From Saprospirales bacterium (GTDB taxonomy: Bacteria; Bacteroidota; Bacteroidia; Chitinophagales; Saprospiraceae), in the NCBI GenBank assembly GCA_016703765.1, contig JADJBL010000045.1:372001-436000 (forward strand): a DNA stretch of 64,000 nucleotides. The letters run 5' to 3'. Below the pieces are notes generated by a model. That model made no database searches, was not told the origin of the DNA, and was given only the letters and a program-made list of their open reading frames with translations. Within the stretch, counting starts at the first letter, position 1; each line of letters opens with the position of its first letter. Positions 44,554-52,825 of the stretch are shown in pieces. The translations under genes were made by a program, and so were the position numbers.

Positions 44554-45717
44554 GATCTCCTCGCCCAGTGCGGGGATATGACCAACCGTCATAACCAGAT
44601 ACCCGGACAGCGTGTGGTAATCCCCTTCGGGAAACCGCAACTGCGGGTATTTTTCGTTCAGGTATGCGATCTCCAGCCTTCCGGAGAACAGGAATTCGTT
44701 GTCCGATAGCGGCTTTTCGATGTATTCTTCCTCGTCGTGCTCGTCTTCGATCTCCCCGAATATCTCCTCAAGGATGTCTTCCATGGTGATAATGCCGGCC
44801 GTCCCTCCGTATTCATCGACTACGCAGGCGATGTTTTTTCTGATTTTGATAAATTGATTCATCAGATCGCCGACCCTCATGGTTTCCGGCACAAAGGGCA
44901 GATCCATGGCCATGTTGCGGATCGACCTGCCCGGCTTGAGCAATTGCTGGTGGTGCACATACCCCAACACATTGTCGATCTCGTTTTCAAATACGATAAT
45001 CCTCGACAGATTGGTCTCCCTGAACAGGAGGATCAACTCCTGGATCGTGGCGTCTGCTTCGATGGCCTCGATCTCCGGCCTGGGAACCATGCTTTCCTTG
45101 ACCCTCACTTCCCGCAAGTGAAGCGCTTTTTCAAACAATTCCGTATCGATCTCGTCGCTCGATTCCGTGCGGGTGCTCTTGATGAAATTCTCCAGGTCGA
45201 GGCGCGTGTACACGTCGTGAACCTCCTCGATGGGCGAGCGCAGCAGGCGGACCAGGATAAACCTGGACAAACGGGTCATGACCCAGGAAAGCGGCAGCAG
45301 CAACCAATAAAATACGACCAATGGGTAGGCGAGCAGGTAAAGCGCTTCTTCTGAAAATTGGCGGAACAGGGTCTTGGGAATGAAATCGCTCAGGAGCAAC
45401 AGGATGAGGGTAATAATGACCACATAAATGAGCATCAGCAGCCCGTTGTTGGTCAAACCCAGCTCAACCCTGAACAGTTGGTCTAGTGGTATAGTCATTA
45501 GCACGGTGAAGATCACCAGGGCGATGTTGGCGCCCACCAGCATGGTGCTGATAAAGGCGGAGGGCTTTTCGTAGAACCTGGTCAGGATGGCGCTGCGCAC
45601 CGAGCCCTTTTTCTTCTTGAGCTCGATCATGAGCTTGTTGGCCGACAGGAAGGCGATTTCCGCTCCCGAAAAAAGAGCCGACAACAGCAGAAAAAGAATG
45701 ATCCATATCCAAATCAT
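44464..45717 (-). CDS. CNNM/CBS-domain (CorC/HlyC-type) membrane protein
   Basis: 417 residues. The N-terminal CNNM (DUF21) domain has four hydrophobic segments with [13 protein letters not shown]. Two CBS domains follow ([40 protein letters not shown]), then [20 protein letters not shown] and a C-terminal CorC_HlyC domain. Such proteins are linked to Mg/Co ion transport or to gliding (GldE) in Bacteroidota; which applies here is not clear. LptC lies 22 bp upstream, a typical Bacteroidota pairing. Its 3' end overlaps the doubtful tail of ppiD. Confidence 0.92.
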   Translation of the reverse strand: MIWIWIILFLLLSALFSGAEIAFLSANKLMIELKKKKGSVRSAILTRFYEKPSAFISTMLVGANIALVIFTVLMTIPLDQLFRVELGLTNNGLLMLIYVVIITLILLLLSDFIPKTLFRQFSEEALYLLAYPLVVFYWLLLPLSWVMTRLSRFILVRLLRSPIEEVHDVYTRLDLENFIKSTRTESSDEIDTELFEKALHLREVRVKESMVPRPEIEAIEADATIQELILLFRETNLSRIIVFENEIDNVLGYVHHQQLLKPGRSIRNMAMDLPFVPETMRVGDLMNQFIKIRKNIACVVDEYGGTAGIITMEDILEEIFGEIEDEHDEEEYIEKPLSDNEFLFSGRLEIAYLNEKYPQLRFPEGDYHTLSGYLVMTVGHIPALGEEILLHGLKFILDSVSDTKIETVRVLISSSDQ

Positions 45718-45739
45718 AGATCGAAGATAGGAAAAAACC

Positions 45740-46309
45740 TCATTCGGGCCCCCGGGCGCCGGGTTGGTCGACCTTGATCCGCCCTTCGATGGCCTTTACC
45801 CTGGAGCGGGAAAACTCCTGGTCGGATTCAAAACCATGCCCCCAGATAATCTCGTCGTTCCGGCGAACGACGACGAACTTATTCGTATAGACCTTTTTGG
45901 TGTTCTCGTCCCAAATGAGCTCTTCCGTTTCCAGGCGCTCGTTGTTCGTGCCGGTCCAGATGACGCTGTCGCGCACCACGATCTGCTTTTCGTTTTCGAG
46001 CCGGACGGCGTAAAGGGAAGTGAGCCGGCTGGTAACCCGGAAAAAGGGGTCGAAGAATTCGACCTCCACACCCTCGGGGAACTCCTGCCGGGGATTCTTC
46101 TCGTCGAGATGCCTCCACATCACCGGGCCCCGGATGCGCACCCGCACCCTGGCGGAATCGCTGTACAGCATTTCAAAATCCTTGACATCCTCGATGAACA
46201 TGGCTTCGGGAGGGAATACCTCCTGAATGGAGGACAGCTCATTTCGGCAGGAGGAAAGAAAGAGGCCTGAGAAGAAAAGGGCGCTGAGCACGAAAAGCGG
46301 TTTTGACAT
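45740..46309 (-). CDS. lptC: LPS export periplasmic lipoprotein LptC
   Basis: 189 residues from the ATG at 46307-46309. The lipoprotein signal SALFFSGLFLSSCRNE has a Cys at position 21 or so. The beta-jellyroll pattern VEFFDPFFRVTSRLTSLYAV, VVRDSVIWTGTNNERLETEE and VYTNKFVVVRRNDEIIWGHG is typical of Bacteroidota LptC, which takes LPS from LptBFG and passes it toward LptA/LptD. It is between a lipoprotein gene (upstream, 10 bp) and the CNNM gene. Confidence 0.92.
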   Translation of the reverse strand: MSKPLFVLSALFFSGLFLSSCRNELSSIQEVFPPEAMFIEDVKDFEMLYSDSARVRVRIRGPVMWRHLDEKNPRQEFPEGVEVEFFDPFFRVTSRLTSLYAVRLENEKQIVVRDSVIWTGTNNERLETEELIWDENTKKVYTNKFVVVRRNDEIIWGHGFESDQEFSRSRVKAIEGRIKVDQPGARGPE

Positions 46310-46319
46310 AATGGGCAAC

Positions 46320-47231
46320 TCAATAAGACAGCTTTAGCGAATCGCGCAAGGGCTGAGATTTGCCGGAGGTTTTGGTCCAATACTCTTCCTGGATCGTCTT
46401 CCGGAGTTTGCCCTCGACGACGACGCGCTGGTCTTGCTCTTCGGTCCAGGAAATGATCCTGTGCGGGAAATTGGTTTCGAAATTGATCCGGAGGGTCCTG
46501 TCGAGGTGAAGATACTCCACCAGGCATTGGGTGGTAGCTTCGCTTTCGAGGAACTGGATCCGTGCGCGTTTGGGCTTGACGGGTTCGCGGGCCAGGCTCA
46601 GGAAAAAGTCGCCCGGCACCATTTCCAGTTCGCCGCTCGGCACGCTGGCCGGGTTGATCCGGATGCGGTTAAAAAGCTCGTCCTCCAGCAGGTCGGGATC
46701 GATGGAAAAGGATTGGTCTCCCTTCGGATCGAGGTGGGAAAACAGGTGCACCTTATAGCCGTCTTCCAGGCGGTTGAGTTGGTGGAAGCTCAGGCCTTCC
46801 CAGTCCTGTACCGTGCTGTGTTGTTTTATGGAAAAGGGGTGCTCTATCAGGTCGAGGGGCGTGAAGACCGATTCCATCAGGGAATAGTCGGAGATGCCCG
46901 TCCCGAATCTCCAGACCTTATTGAGCTTCATCACCGCGATCCGGTCGTCGTCCGGGGCCTGGTTGGGGTCCGGCTTGATTTGCCTGGCGCCGGAAAGGTC
47001 TTCGGTCGCAAAGATCATCAAGGCCTCGCCCTGGCGCATTTCACCGTGACGAAGAATCAGAAGGTCGTAGCTCGATAGCTCGGCTTCCCCCTGAAACCAG
47101 TAGGCCCCAAATTCATTGGGGCCCGTGTAGTTGGCAAAAGTGGTATAGGCAGCTTGCCGTTGCGGCAACTGACAGCCAGGTAACAGGGGAAGAGAAGCGC
47201 ACAGAACCAAATTTGTAAAGGAGATGCGCAT
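46320..47231 (-). CDS. Bacteroidota lipoprotein of unknown function
   Basis: 303 residues from the ATG at 47229-47231. The lipobox is LPLLPGCQLP. Conserved-looking stretches are YWFQGEAELSSYDLLILRHG, GEALMIFATEDLSGARQIKP, FGTGISDYSLMESVFTPLDL and HPFSIKQHSTVQDWEGLSFH. I recognise this as a family often labelled septum-formation inhibitor Maf in Bacteroidota databases; it does not resemble true Maf pyrophosphatases, so that label seems wrong. It is co-oriented with lptC. Confidence 0.8.
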   Translation of the reverse strand: MRISFTNLVLCASLPLLPGCQLPQRQAAYTTFANYTGPNEFGAYWFQGEAELSSYDLLILRHGEMRQGEALMIFATEDLSGARQIKPDPNQAPDDDRIAVMKLNKVWRFGTGISDYSLMESVFTPLDLIEHPFSIKQHSTVQDWEGLSFHQLNRLEDGYKVHLFSHLDPKGDQSFSIDPDLLEDELFNRIRINPASVPSGELEMVPGDFFLSLAREPVKPKRARIQFLESEATTQCLVEYLHLDRTLRINFETNFPHRIISWTEEQDQRVVVEGKLRKTIQEEYWTKTSGKSQPLRDSLKLSY

Positions 47232-47366
47232 AGAAAAGATTTTAGGTAAAAAAACGTATCTAATAAAGGATAAATGTACCATCTGAGTTTAACGTTCAAA
47301 TGTATATTTATTTTAATGGTGTTTCCTCTGCCAAAGATTTTCAGGGTTGGAAGCCCTAAAACTTTT

Positions 47367-47374
47367 TACCTTTG
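47367..47374 (+). promoter_or_regulatory. Predicted -7 box (TACCTTTG) for prs
   Basis: An exact TAnnTTTG match with a TTG about 17 bp upstream (47347-47349), 62 bp before the prs ATG. Confidence 0.6.
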
Positions 47375-47435
47375 AAGCAAGGAAAAGCAACAAGTCCCAG
47401 GGCAATTTTTGCGGTAAGAACAAAACCAGGCAGTC

Positions 47436-48366
47436 ATGTTGGAGGTCAAGCTATTCTCGGGTACCCAATCGCTGTACCTGGCTGAAAAGATTGCAGATTA
47501 TTACGGAGACTCATTGGGGGATATCTCCCTTCAGCGTTTCAGCGACGGGGAGATGCAGCCGGTGATCAACGAATCTGTGAGAGGCGCCTATGTGTTTTTT
47601 ATCCAGTCGACCTTCGCGCCGGCGGAAAATCTCATGGAGCTCCTCCTCATGATCGACGCAGCCAAGCGCGCTTCTGCCGGGTATATTACCGCAGTCATCC
47701 CCTATTTCGGATACGCCAGGCAGGACCGCAAAGACAAGCCCCGCGTACCCATCTCCAGCCGCATGATCGCCAACCTGCTCGAAGCCACCGGCGCCAGCAG
47801 GGTCATGACCATGGATTTCCACGCAGACCAGATCCAGGGCTTCTTCGATATCCCCGTCGATCACCTTAAAAGCGAGGCCATCTACATGCCTTACCTCCAG
47901 GAGCAGGATCTTTCCAACGTGATCTTTGCCTCTCCGGATGTCGGTGGCGTAAAACGGGCCCGCATCTACTCCATGTACTTCGACCGCAGCCTCGTCATCT
48001 GCGACAAGTACCGAAAAAAAGCCAACGAAATAGCCGGTATGACCGTGATCGGGGATGTGGCCGGGGCAGACGTCATCCTCGTCGACGACCTGGTGGACAC
48101 CGCCGGAACCCTCTGCAGGGCCGCGGATGTGCTCATCCAGAAAGGCGCCCGTAGCGCGCGCCCTCTGCACCCACCCGGTGCTCTCCGGCAATGCCTACAA
48201 GAATATCGAATCCTCCCAATTGACGGAGTTGATCGTCTGCGATACCATCCCCCTCCGCAAACATTCGGAGAAGATCAAAGTGCTCACCACCGCAAAATTG
48301 TTTGCCAGGGCTATCCGCAATACCCACGAACACCGCTCCATTTCGGCGCTCTTCGTAGAGGGATAA
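47436..48366 (+). CDS. prs: Ribose-phosphate pyrophosphokinase, apparent frameshift
   Basis: About 310 residues if read across one indel. PRPP synthase makes the precursor of purines, pyrimidines, His and Trp. Landmarks are VKLFSGTQSLYLAEKIADYY, FSDGEMQPVINESVRGAYVF, GYARQDRKDKPRVPISSRMI, and the PRPP-binding loop VILVDDLVDTAGTLCRAADV. At about 48150-48160 the frame leaves the family pattern; the next frame continues with ALCTHPVLSGNAYKNIESSQ to a stop at 48364-48366. One missing base in the AGCGCGCGCC stretch explains it. Without correction the frame runs on into rplY, giving a false fusion. prs is normally essential, so a sequence error is more likely than a real lesion. Confidence 0.93.
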
Positions 48367-48379
48367 TAAAAAAGCAAAA

Positions 48380-48403
48380 AAGCGCTTTGCATTTAAAGCG
48401 CTT
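48380..48403 (+). terminator. Hairpin after prs
   Basis: A 9-bp stem (AAGCGCTTT / AAAGCGCTT) with a 6-nt loop lies directly before the rplY -7 box, suited to end prs transcription. Confidence 0.6.
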
Positions 48404-48408
48404 ATTAC

Positions 48409-48416
48409 TATCTTTG
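48409..48416 (+). promoter_or_regulatory. Predicted -7 box (TATCTTTG) for rplY
   Basis: An exact TAnnTTTG match 46 bp before the ATG at 48462. Confidence 0.6.
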
Positions 48417-48461
48417 CGAGCCTTTTTAAAAGGTATTGAAAAGAATCAAAAGACAGGCGAC

Positions 48462-49049
48462 ATGAAGACCGTTGCAATTAACGGAACGATCCGTACAGAA
48501 CTGGGAAAAAAAGCGGCCGGCGCCATTCGCAGGAGCGAAATGGTTCCCTGTGTATTATATGGAGGCGATGAAGTAGTTCATTTTACGACTACCCTCGGCG
48601 ATCTCCGCACCCTGGTGTATACCCCCGAATTCAAAACCGCCGAAATTACGGTCGACGGGAAAAAATATTCTGCCATCCTCAAGGAAGTGCAGTTTTATCC
48701 GGTCACCGACGCGGTGGTCCACGTGGATTTTCTCCGTCTGATCGAAGGACACCCCATCAAGGTGCAACTGCCGATCCGTTTTGTCGGCGTTTCTCCCGGT
48801 GTGAAAAGCGGTGGAAAATTGATCCCCCAACTGCGCAAGGTATTGGTGAAGACCAAACCTGAGCAACTGGTCGACGAACTCCTGGTCGATATTTCGGCAA
48901 TGGAACTGGGACAATCTATCCGGATCCGCGATATCAAAGTGGAGAAAGGCATCGAGATCCTGATGTCCCCCAGCGTGCCCGTCGCCATGATCGAAATACC
49001 TCGCGCCCGTCGCTCGGCAGCGCCCGGAACCGAACCTACGACAGCCTGA
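48462..49049 (+). CDS. rplY: 50S ribosomal protein L25/general stress protein Ctc
   Basis: 195 residues starting MKTVAINGTIRTELGKKAAG. The N-terminal L25 domain (about 1-90) binds 5S rRNA, with RRSEMVPCVLYGGDEVVHFT and KEVQFYPVTDAVVHVDFLRL. The C-terminal TL5/CTC domain has PIRFVGVSPGVKSGGKLIPQ. Length fits the long CTC form. It has its own promoter and start, so its apparent continuity with prs comes only from the prs frameshift. Confidence 0.95.
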   Translation: MKTVAINGTIRTELGKKAAGAIRRSEMVPCVLYGGDEVVHFTTTLGDLRTLVYTPEFKTAEITVDGKKYSAILKEVQFYPVTDAVVHVDFLRLIEGHPIKVQLPIRFVGVSPGVKSGGKLIPQLRKVLVKTKPEQLVDELLVDISAMELGQSIRIRDIKVEKGIEILMSPSVPVAMIEIPRARRSAAPGTEPTTA

Positions 49050-49123
49050 TATATTTCATCATCGACATAGCAAAGGGGCGCACCGGAATGATCTGATGCG
49101 CCCCTTTCTGATATTTGTACCGC

Positions 49124-49897
49124 ATGGAACCTCTTCGCGTAAGCCTGATTCAAGCCTCCCTGGCCTGGGAGGACGCAATGGCCAACCGCCAAAACCTGGA
49201 ATACCTATTGGCGCCCCTGGCCGGAACCACCGATCTGGTCGTGTTGCCGGAAATGTTCTCCACGGGCTTTTCGATGCGCTCGGAGTCCCTGGCCGAGGAA
49301 ATGAACGGCCCAAGCGTCCGGTGGATGCAATCCATGGCCCAAAAACTGGATGCCGTATTGACCGGTAGCCTCATCATCAGGGAACGGGGGGTCTATTATA
49401 ACCGCCTGCTCTGGGTCAGGCCGGATGGGTCCTTTGCCATATACGACAAGCGGCATTTGTTCGGACTGGCCGGCGAACGCGAGCACTATACAGCCGGCGA
49501 ACACAGGCTCCTGGTCCAGCTCAAGGGATGGTCCATCTGTCCATTGATCTGCTACGATCTGCGCTTTCCCGTTTGGAGCCGGAATACCGGCGCCTACGAT
49601 CTGTTGATCTACGTGGCCAACTGGCCCAAACCCCGCCGCAATGCCTGGCAGTCCCTGCTGGTAGCCCGGGCTATCGAAAATCAGTCATATACTATAGGTG
49701 TAAACCGGGTAGGCTTCGATGGCAACGGACACGAATACACGGGCGATTCTATGGCGCTGAGCTTTACCGGAGAAGTGCTGTATCATGCCGCCCATATAGA
49801 GCAGTGCGCGTCCCTCACCCTGGATCCGGCCCTTCAAAAGGCGTTCCGGGCCAAGTTTCCTTTTTTGGGAGATGGGGACGACTTTATTTTGAAGTAG
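49124..49897 (+). CDS. Nitrilase-superfamily amidohydrolase (omega-amidase-like)
   Basis: 257 residues from the ATG at 49124 (MEPLRVSLIQASLAWEDAMA). The nitrilase triad is visible: Glu in LVVLPEMFSTGFSM, Lys in IYDKRHLFGLAGE, and Cys in SICPLICYDLRFPVWSRN. It resembles YafV/Nit2-type omega-amidases, which hydrolyse alpha-ketoglutaramate and help methionine salvage and metabolite repair; substrate is inferred. It is convergent with the DUF937 gene across an array-type hairpin. Confidence 0.92.
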   Translation: MEPLRVSLIQASLAWEDAMANRQNLEYLLAPLAGTTDLVVLPEMFSTGFSMRSESLAEEMNGPSVRWMQSMAQKLDAVLTGSLIIRERGVYYNRLLWVRPDGSFAIYDKRHLFGLAGEREHYTAGEHRLLVQLKGWSICPLICYDLRFPVWSRNTGAYDLLIYVANWPKPRRNAWQSLLVARAIENQSYTIGVNRVGFDGNGHEYTGDSMALSFTGEVLYHAAHIEQCASLTLDPALQKAFRAKFPFLGDGDDFILK

Positions 49898-49970
49898 TTT
49901 AGGAGGTTTAGGGCGTTTAGCAGGTTTAGAAAAAAAACTAAACCTGCTAAACTCCCTAAACCTCCTAAAC
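49897..49970. repeat. GTTTAGNNN nonamer-array hairpin
   Basis: The left arm (49897-49929) is GTTTAG repeated four times with 3-nt spacers GAG, GGC, CAG. The right arm (49938-49970) is its complement with one mismatch, giving a stem of about 33 bp around eight A residues. It lies between convergent genes, suited as a bidirectional terminator. Confidence 0.95.
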
Positions 49971-49977
49971 CAATCTA

Positions 49978-50601
49978 CTACCGTTTCTTAAACAGGTTCC
50001 CCAAAAACCGCATCCCCATATTGGCCACATCGTCGGTGATGCTGCCGTCTTTATCGGCATCGAGGAATTGGGTGATCATAGACATGGCGGGGTTGTTGGA
50101 TTGGCGTTGCTGCGTGGCCTCGCCGTTGAGCAGGTCGCTCAGGCCGCCCACGTCGAGCCCTTGTTCGCGTTTTTGTTTGCCGATCATGCCCATGACGACC
50201 GGGGCGAGCATAGTCAACAGGTTGCCGGTTTTGCCCTGATCCAGGCCGCTCATTTGGCTGATCATATCGATCACGCCTCCCTGGCGATCTCCCAGAATAT
50301 GTTTGATGATGCCTGCGCCGTTCAGGGTCCCGGTTTGGGCCTGGCGGGTAGCTCCGCCTCCGATCACATCCATCAGGTTATCCAGTACGCTTCCGTCGTG
50401 GTCGCGATACAGGGCGTTGGCCAGATTGCTGGCGCCTTCCGGGGAGGATGCATTGCGGGCCAACTGGCTCACAAGGGTAGAAATGACGCCGTTGGCAGCC
50501 GTAACGGTTTGCTCTCTTCCTGCGCCGCCGAGTTGTTGGCTCAGTTGGTTTATGAGGTCATCCGACAGATGGCCTTGGAGTTGATCGAGTAAATTTGCCA
50601 T
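49978..50601 (-). CDS. DUF937 family protein
   Basis: 207 residues beginning MANLLDQLQGHLSDDLINQL. It has helical repeats rich in Gln/Asn and a Gly-rich middle (LMDVIGGGATRQAQTGTLNG) typical of DUF937. The C-terminal FLDADKDGSITDDVANMGMR resembles an EF-hand-like DxDxDG loop. Function unknown; some relatives are annotated YidB-like. A TATCTTTG box lies 13 bp upstream, so the leader is very short. Confidence 0.9.
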   Translation of the reverse strand: MANLLDQLQGHLSDDLINQLSQQLGGAGREQTVTAANGVISTLVSQLARNASSPEGASNLANALYRDHDGSVLDNLMDVIGGGATRQAQTGTLNGAGIIKHILGDRQGGVIDMISQMSGLDQGKTGNLLTMLAPVVMGMIGKQKREQGLDVGGLSDLLNGEATQQRQSNNPAMSMITQFLDADKDGSITDDVANMGMRFLGNLFKKR

Positions 50602-50614
50602 GGTTTGTTTTTTT

Positions 50615-50622
50615 CAAAGATA
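50615..50622 (-). promoter_or_regulatory. Predicted -7 box (TATCTTTG) for the DUF937 gene
   Basis: Minus strand TATCTTTG, 13 bp from the ATG at 50601, predicting a leader of about ten nucleotides or fewer. Confidence 0.6.
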
Positions 50623-50676
50623 GGAATGTAATTTCACAAATTGGTATCTTGTCCAGGTGCTAAAAAGAAGCGGCCC

Positions 50677-51882
50677 ATGTCCCTCCTTACTAAACAGGAA
50701 ATATCCCCTTTCGTTCTGGAAGCCAGGCAATATGCCCTGCGGTGGTTCAACGAACGCAACGACCCCCGTCTGGTTTTTCATACCTACCAGCAGGCCGCGG
50801 ACACCGCCCGGCTGGTGGAAGAGATCGGCCAGGGCAATGAGGCGACGCCCCAGCAGGTGGAGTCGGCCGTCGTCGCCGCCTGGCTGCACAACCTCGGCTT
50901 TGTGGTTCAGTACGACCAGGGCTGGGATGAGAGCAGGCAGCTGGCCATCGCCTTTTTAAAGCGGGAGCAAACCCCCGAGCCTCTGATCCAGCGGGTTTAC
51001 AACGCCCTGTCGGGCCTTTTGAGCAAGGAGATCCCGGTAACCCTGGAGGCGCAAATTTTGGCCGACGCCGTCCATGCCCAGCAATACGGACCCCGGTTTT
51101 TCGACCAAAGCCCCTTGCTCCAACTGGAGATGGAGCTCAAAGGCCAGGCCTTTCCTCCGGCCGCCTGGGGGCAGTACCAGCTCCAGCAATTGCTGAACGT
51201 CACCTATTACACGCCCTATGCCAAGGAACATTTTGCCCCTTTGCTGGGACAACACCTCCTGGAGCAGAAAAACCTCGTCGAAAAACTTCAGCGAAAGCAG
51301 GACGAAGACGATCCCGACCAGATGCTGCGGAAATTTCAGCAACTGGAGCGCAAAATGCCCTCCAGCGGCATCCAGACCTTCTTCCGAACCAGCTACCGCA
51401 ACCACATCAACCTCAGCGCCATCGCCGACAGCAAGGCCAATATCATGATCAGCGTCAACGCCATCCTGATCTCAGTGATCATCTCCGCCGTTTCCTACAA
51501 GAATATTACGGAGACCAACCCCATGATCCTGATGCCCGCCGTGATCTTCGTCGTCACCGGCCTGACCTCCCTGACCTTCGCCGTGCTCTCCGCCCGCCCC
51601 AAAGTCACGGCCCTAAACAAGGAGATCCACGACCGGGAGAAGGTCAAACAAAACCTGTTCTTCTTCGGAAACTTCGTCAACCTCCGCCTCGACGAATACG
51701 AAGAGGCCATGGACTCCATCTTCCGCGACGGCGAGCTCCTCTACGGCAACCTCGTGCGAGACCTCTACCACCTGGGCCAGGTGCTCGACAAGAAATACCG
51801 ATACCTCACCCTGTCCTATAATATCTTCATCGTGGGATTTATCGCTACCGTGGTGTTTTTTATGATAGCGGTGTTCTTTTAG
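50677..51882 (+). CDS. Degenerate HD domain fused to Pycsar-effector-type TM domain (PycTM)
   Basis: 401 residues, start MSLLTKQEISPFVLEARQYA. Residues about 1-200 follow an HD-type phosphohydrolase pattern, but the usual metal-binding histidines are changed: the H-x-x-x-H-T region reads FHTYQQAAD and the HD doublet reads WLHNLGF (HN). Residues about 235-401 are a PycTM/DUF5706-type membrane module (RTSYRNHINLSAIADSKANI, MISVNAILISVIISAVS, LFFFGNFVNLRLDEYEEAMD, VLDKKYRYLTLSYNIFIVGF) with three or so TM helices. PycTM proteins are membrane effectors gated by cyclic nucleotides in Pycsar antiphage defence. No cyclase lies nearby, so defence is not shown. It may sense a nucleotide with a non-catalytic HD domain; that is inference. 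Confidence 0.85.
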   Translation: MSLLTKQEISPFVLEARQYALRWFNERNDPRLVFHTYQQAADTARLVEEIGQGNEATPQQVESAVVAAWLHNLGFVVQYDQGWDESRQLAIAFLKREQTPEPLIQRVYNALSGLLSKEIPVTLEAQILADAVHAQQYGPRFFDQSPLLQLEMELKGQAFPPAAWGQYQLQQLLNVTYYTPYAKEHFAPLLGQHLLEQKNLVEKLQRKQDEDDPDQMLRKFQQLERKMPSSGIQTFFRTSYRNHINLSAIADSKANIMISVNAILISVIISAVSYKNITETNPMILMPAVIFVVTGLTSLTFAVLSARPKVTALNKEIHDREKVKQNLFFFGNFVNLRLDEYEEAMDSIFRDGELLYGNLVRDLYHLGQVLDKKYRYLTLSYNIFIVGFIATVVFFMIAVFF

Positions 51883-51948
51883 TTTAGAAAGTTTAGGAGG
51901 TTTAGAGGGTTTAGTCTAAACTTCCTAAACCCTCTAAACTTCCTAAAC
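51882..51948. repeat. GTTTAGNNN nonamer-array hairpin
   Basis: The left arm has four GTTTAG words with spacers AAA, GAG, AGG (51882-51914). The right arm has four complements with spacers whose reverse complements are GAA, AGG, GAA (51916-51948), after a 1-nt centre. The hexamers pair but most spacers do not, unlike the hairpin at 49897. It lies between convergent genes, overlapping both ends. Confidence 0.92.
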
Positions 51949-52695
51949 CAGACGTTGTCTCACCGCCTCATACAGTATGATCCCCGCCGCCACCGAGACG
52001 TTGAAGGAGTCTGTCAACCCCAGCTGGGGGATGCGGAGGTGCTGATCTGCGGCACGGAGCAATGGCGGCTGGATGCCTTTCCCCTCCGAGCCGAGGATGA
52101 TGGCGGAGGGCTTTTTCAGGTCGATTTCGTATAAAGGAAGGCTGTTTTCCATTCGGCTGGCCAGGATTTGGATGCCGTAGGAGCGTATCAGGTCGATGGC
52201 GCTGAGCAAACTGCTCGAGCGGCAGACGGGTATCCTTGTCAGGGCGCCGGCGGAGGCCTTAACGGCTTCGGCATTCAGGGCGGCGCTGCCCTGTAGGGGC
52301 ACGACGAGGGCATGGGCGCCGCAGATCTCCGCCGAGCGGGCAATGGCGCCGAAGTTTCGCACATCCGTGATGCCGTCCAATAATATAAGGAGTGCCGCAT
52401 CGTCTTTCTCGGCCAGAGAGGCGAGCAACTCGTCCAGATTGTGGTAGGAAAGCGGAGCGATCAGAGCCACTACCCCCTGGTGGTTGTTGCCTTTTGAGAG
52501 GTGGCTGAGTTTTTCCTTGGGCACGTACTGGAGCGGAATGCCCTGCTCCTTGCACAGATGCCGGAGCGTGGTTTCGAGCTCGCCGCGCGTGCCGAGCTGG
52601 AGGAGCACCTTGTCGATGGCCAGGCCGCCCTGGATGGCTTCCACCACCGGATGGCGGCCAAACAGGAGATGGACGGGATCGGAGCTTTCTGTCAT
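51943..52695 (-). CDS. rlmB: 23S rRNA (guanosine-2'-O-)-methyltransferase RlmB-like (TrmH/SPOUT family)
   Basis: 250 residues from the ATG at 52693-52695 (MTESSDPVHLLFGRHPVVEA). The N-terminal substrate-binding domain is followed by the SPOUT knot motifs ILLDGITDVRNFGAIARSAE, IILGSEGKGIQPPLL and LGLTDSFNVSVAAGIILYE. It probably methylates G2251 of 23S rRNA or a related RNA site; the target is inferred from family. A longer in-frame start at 52884 would add 63 non-conserved residues. Confidence 0.92.
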   Translation of the reverse strand: MTESSDPVHLLFGRHPVVEAIQGGLAIDKVLLQLGTRGELETTLRHLCKEQGIPLQYVPKEKLSHLSKGNNHQGVVALIAPLSYHNLDELLASLAEKDDAALLILLDGITDVRNFGAIARSAEICGAHALVVPLQGSAALNAEAVKASAGALTRIPVCRSSSLLSAIDLIRSYGIQILASRMENSLPLYEIDLKKPSAIILGSEGKGIQPPLLRAADQHLRIPQLGLTDSFNVSVAAGIILYEAVRQRLV

Positions 52696-52763
52696 TTTTT
52701 GTCGTGTAAGTAATAAAACGGCAATCTTTTTAGCGGCGTAACGGGCTTGGCTCGAAATTTGGT

Positions 52764-52771
52764 TAAATTTG
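52764..52771 (+). promoter_or_regulatory. Predicted -7 box (TAAATTTG) for the M36 peptidase gene
   Basis: An exact TAnnTTTG match 54 bp before the ATG at 52826. Confidence 0.55.
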
Positions 52772-52825
52772 CACGCCCCACGAAAGACAAAAATCACCCT
52801 TTTCTTCCTAAAAAATTGGTCCTGT

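Noticed and set aside
46320..47231. Maf septum-formation inhibitor
   Set aside because: No Maf nucleotide pyrophosphatase motifs; it is a lipoprotein of another family.
47436..49049. Natural Prs-L25 fusion protein
   Set aside because: The Prs C-terminus continues in another frame to a stop at 48366, and rplY has its own promoter and conserved start.
50677..51882. Complete Pycsar defence system
   Set aside because: No cyclase gene or other defence gene is adjacent; only the effector-type membrane domain is present.
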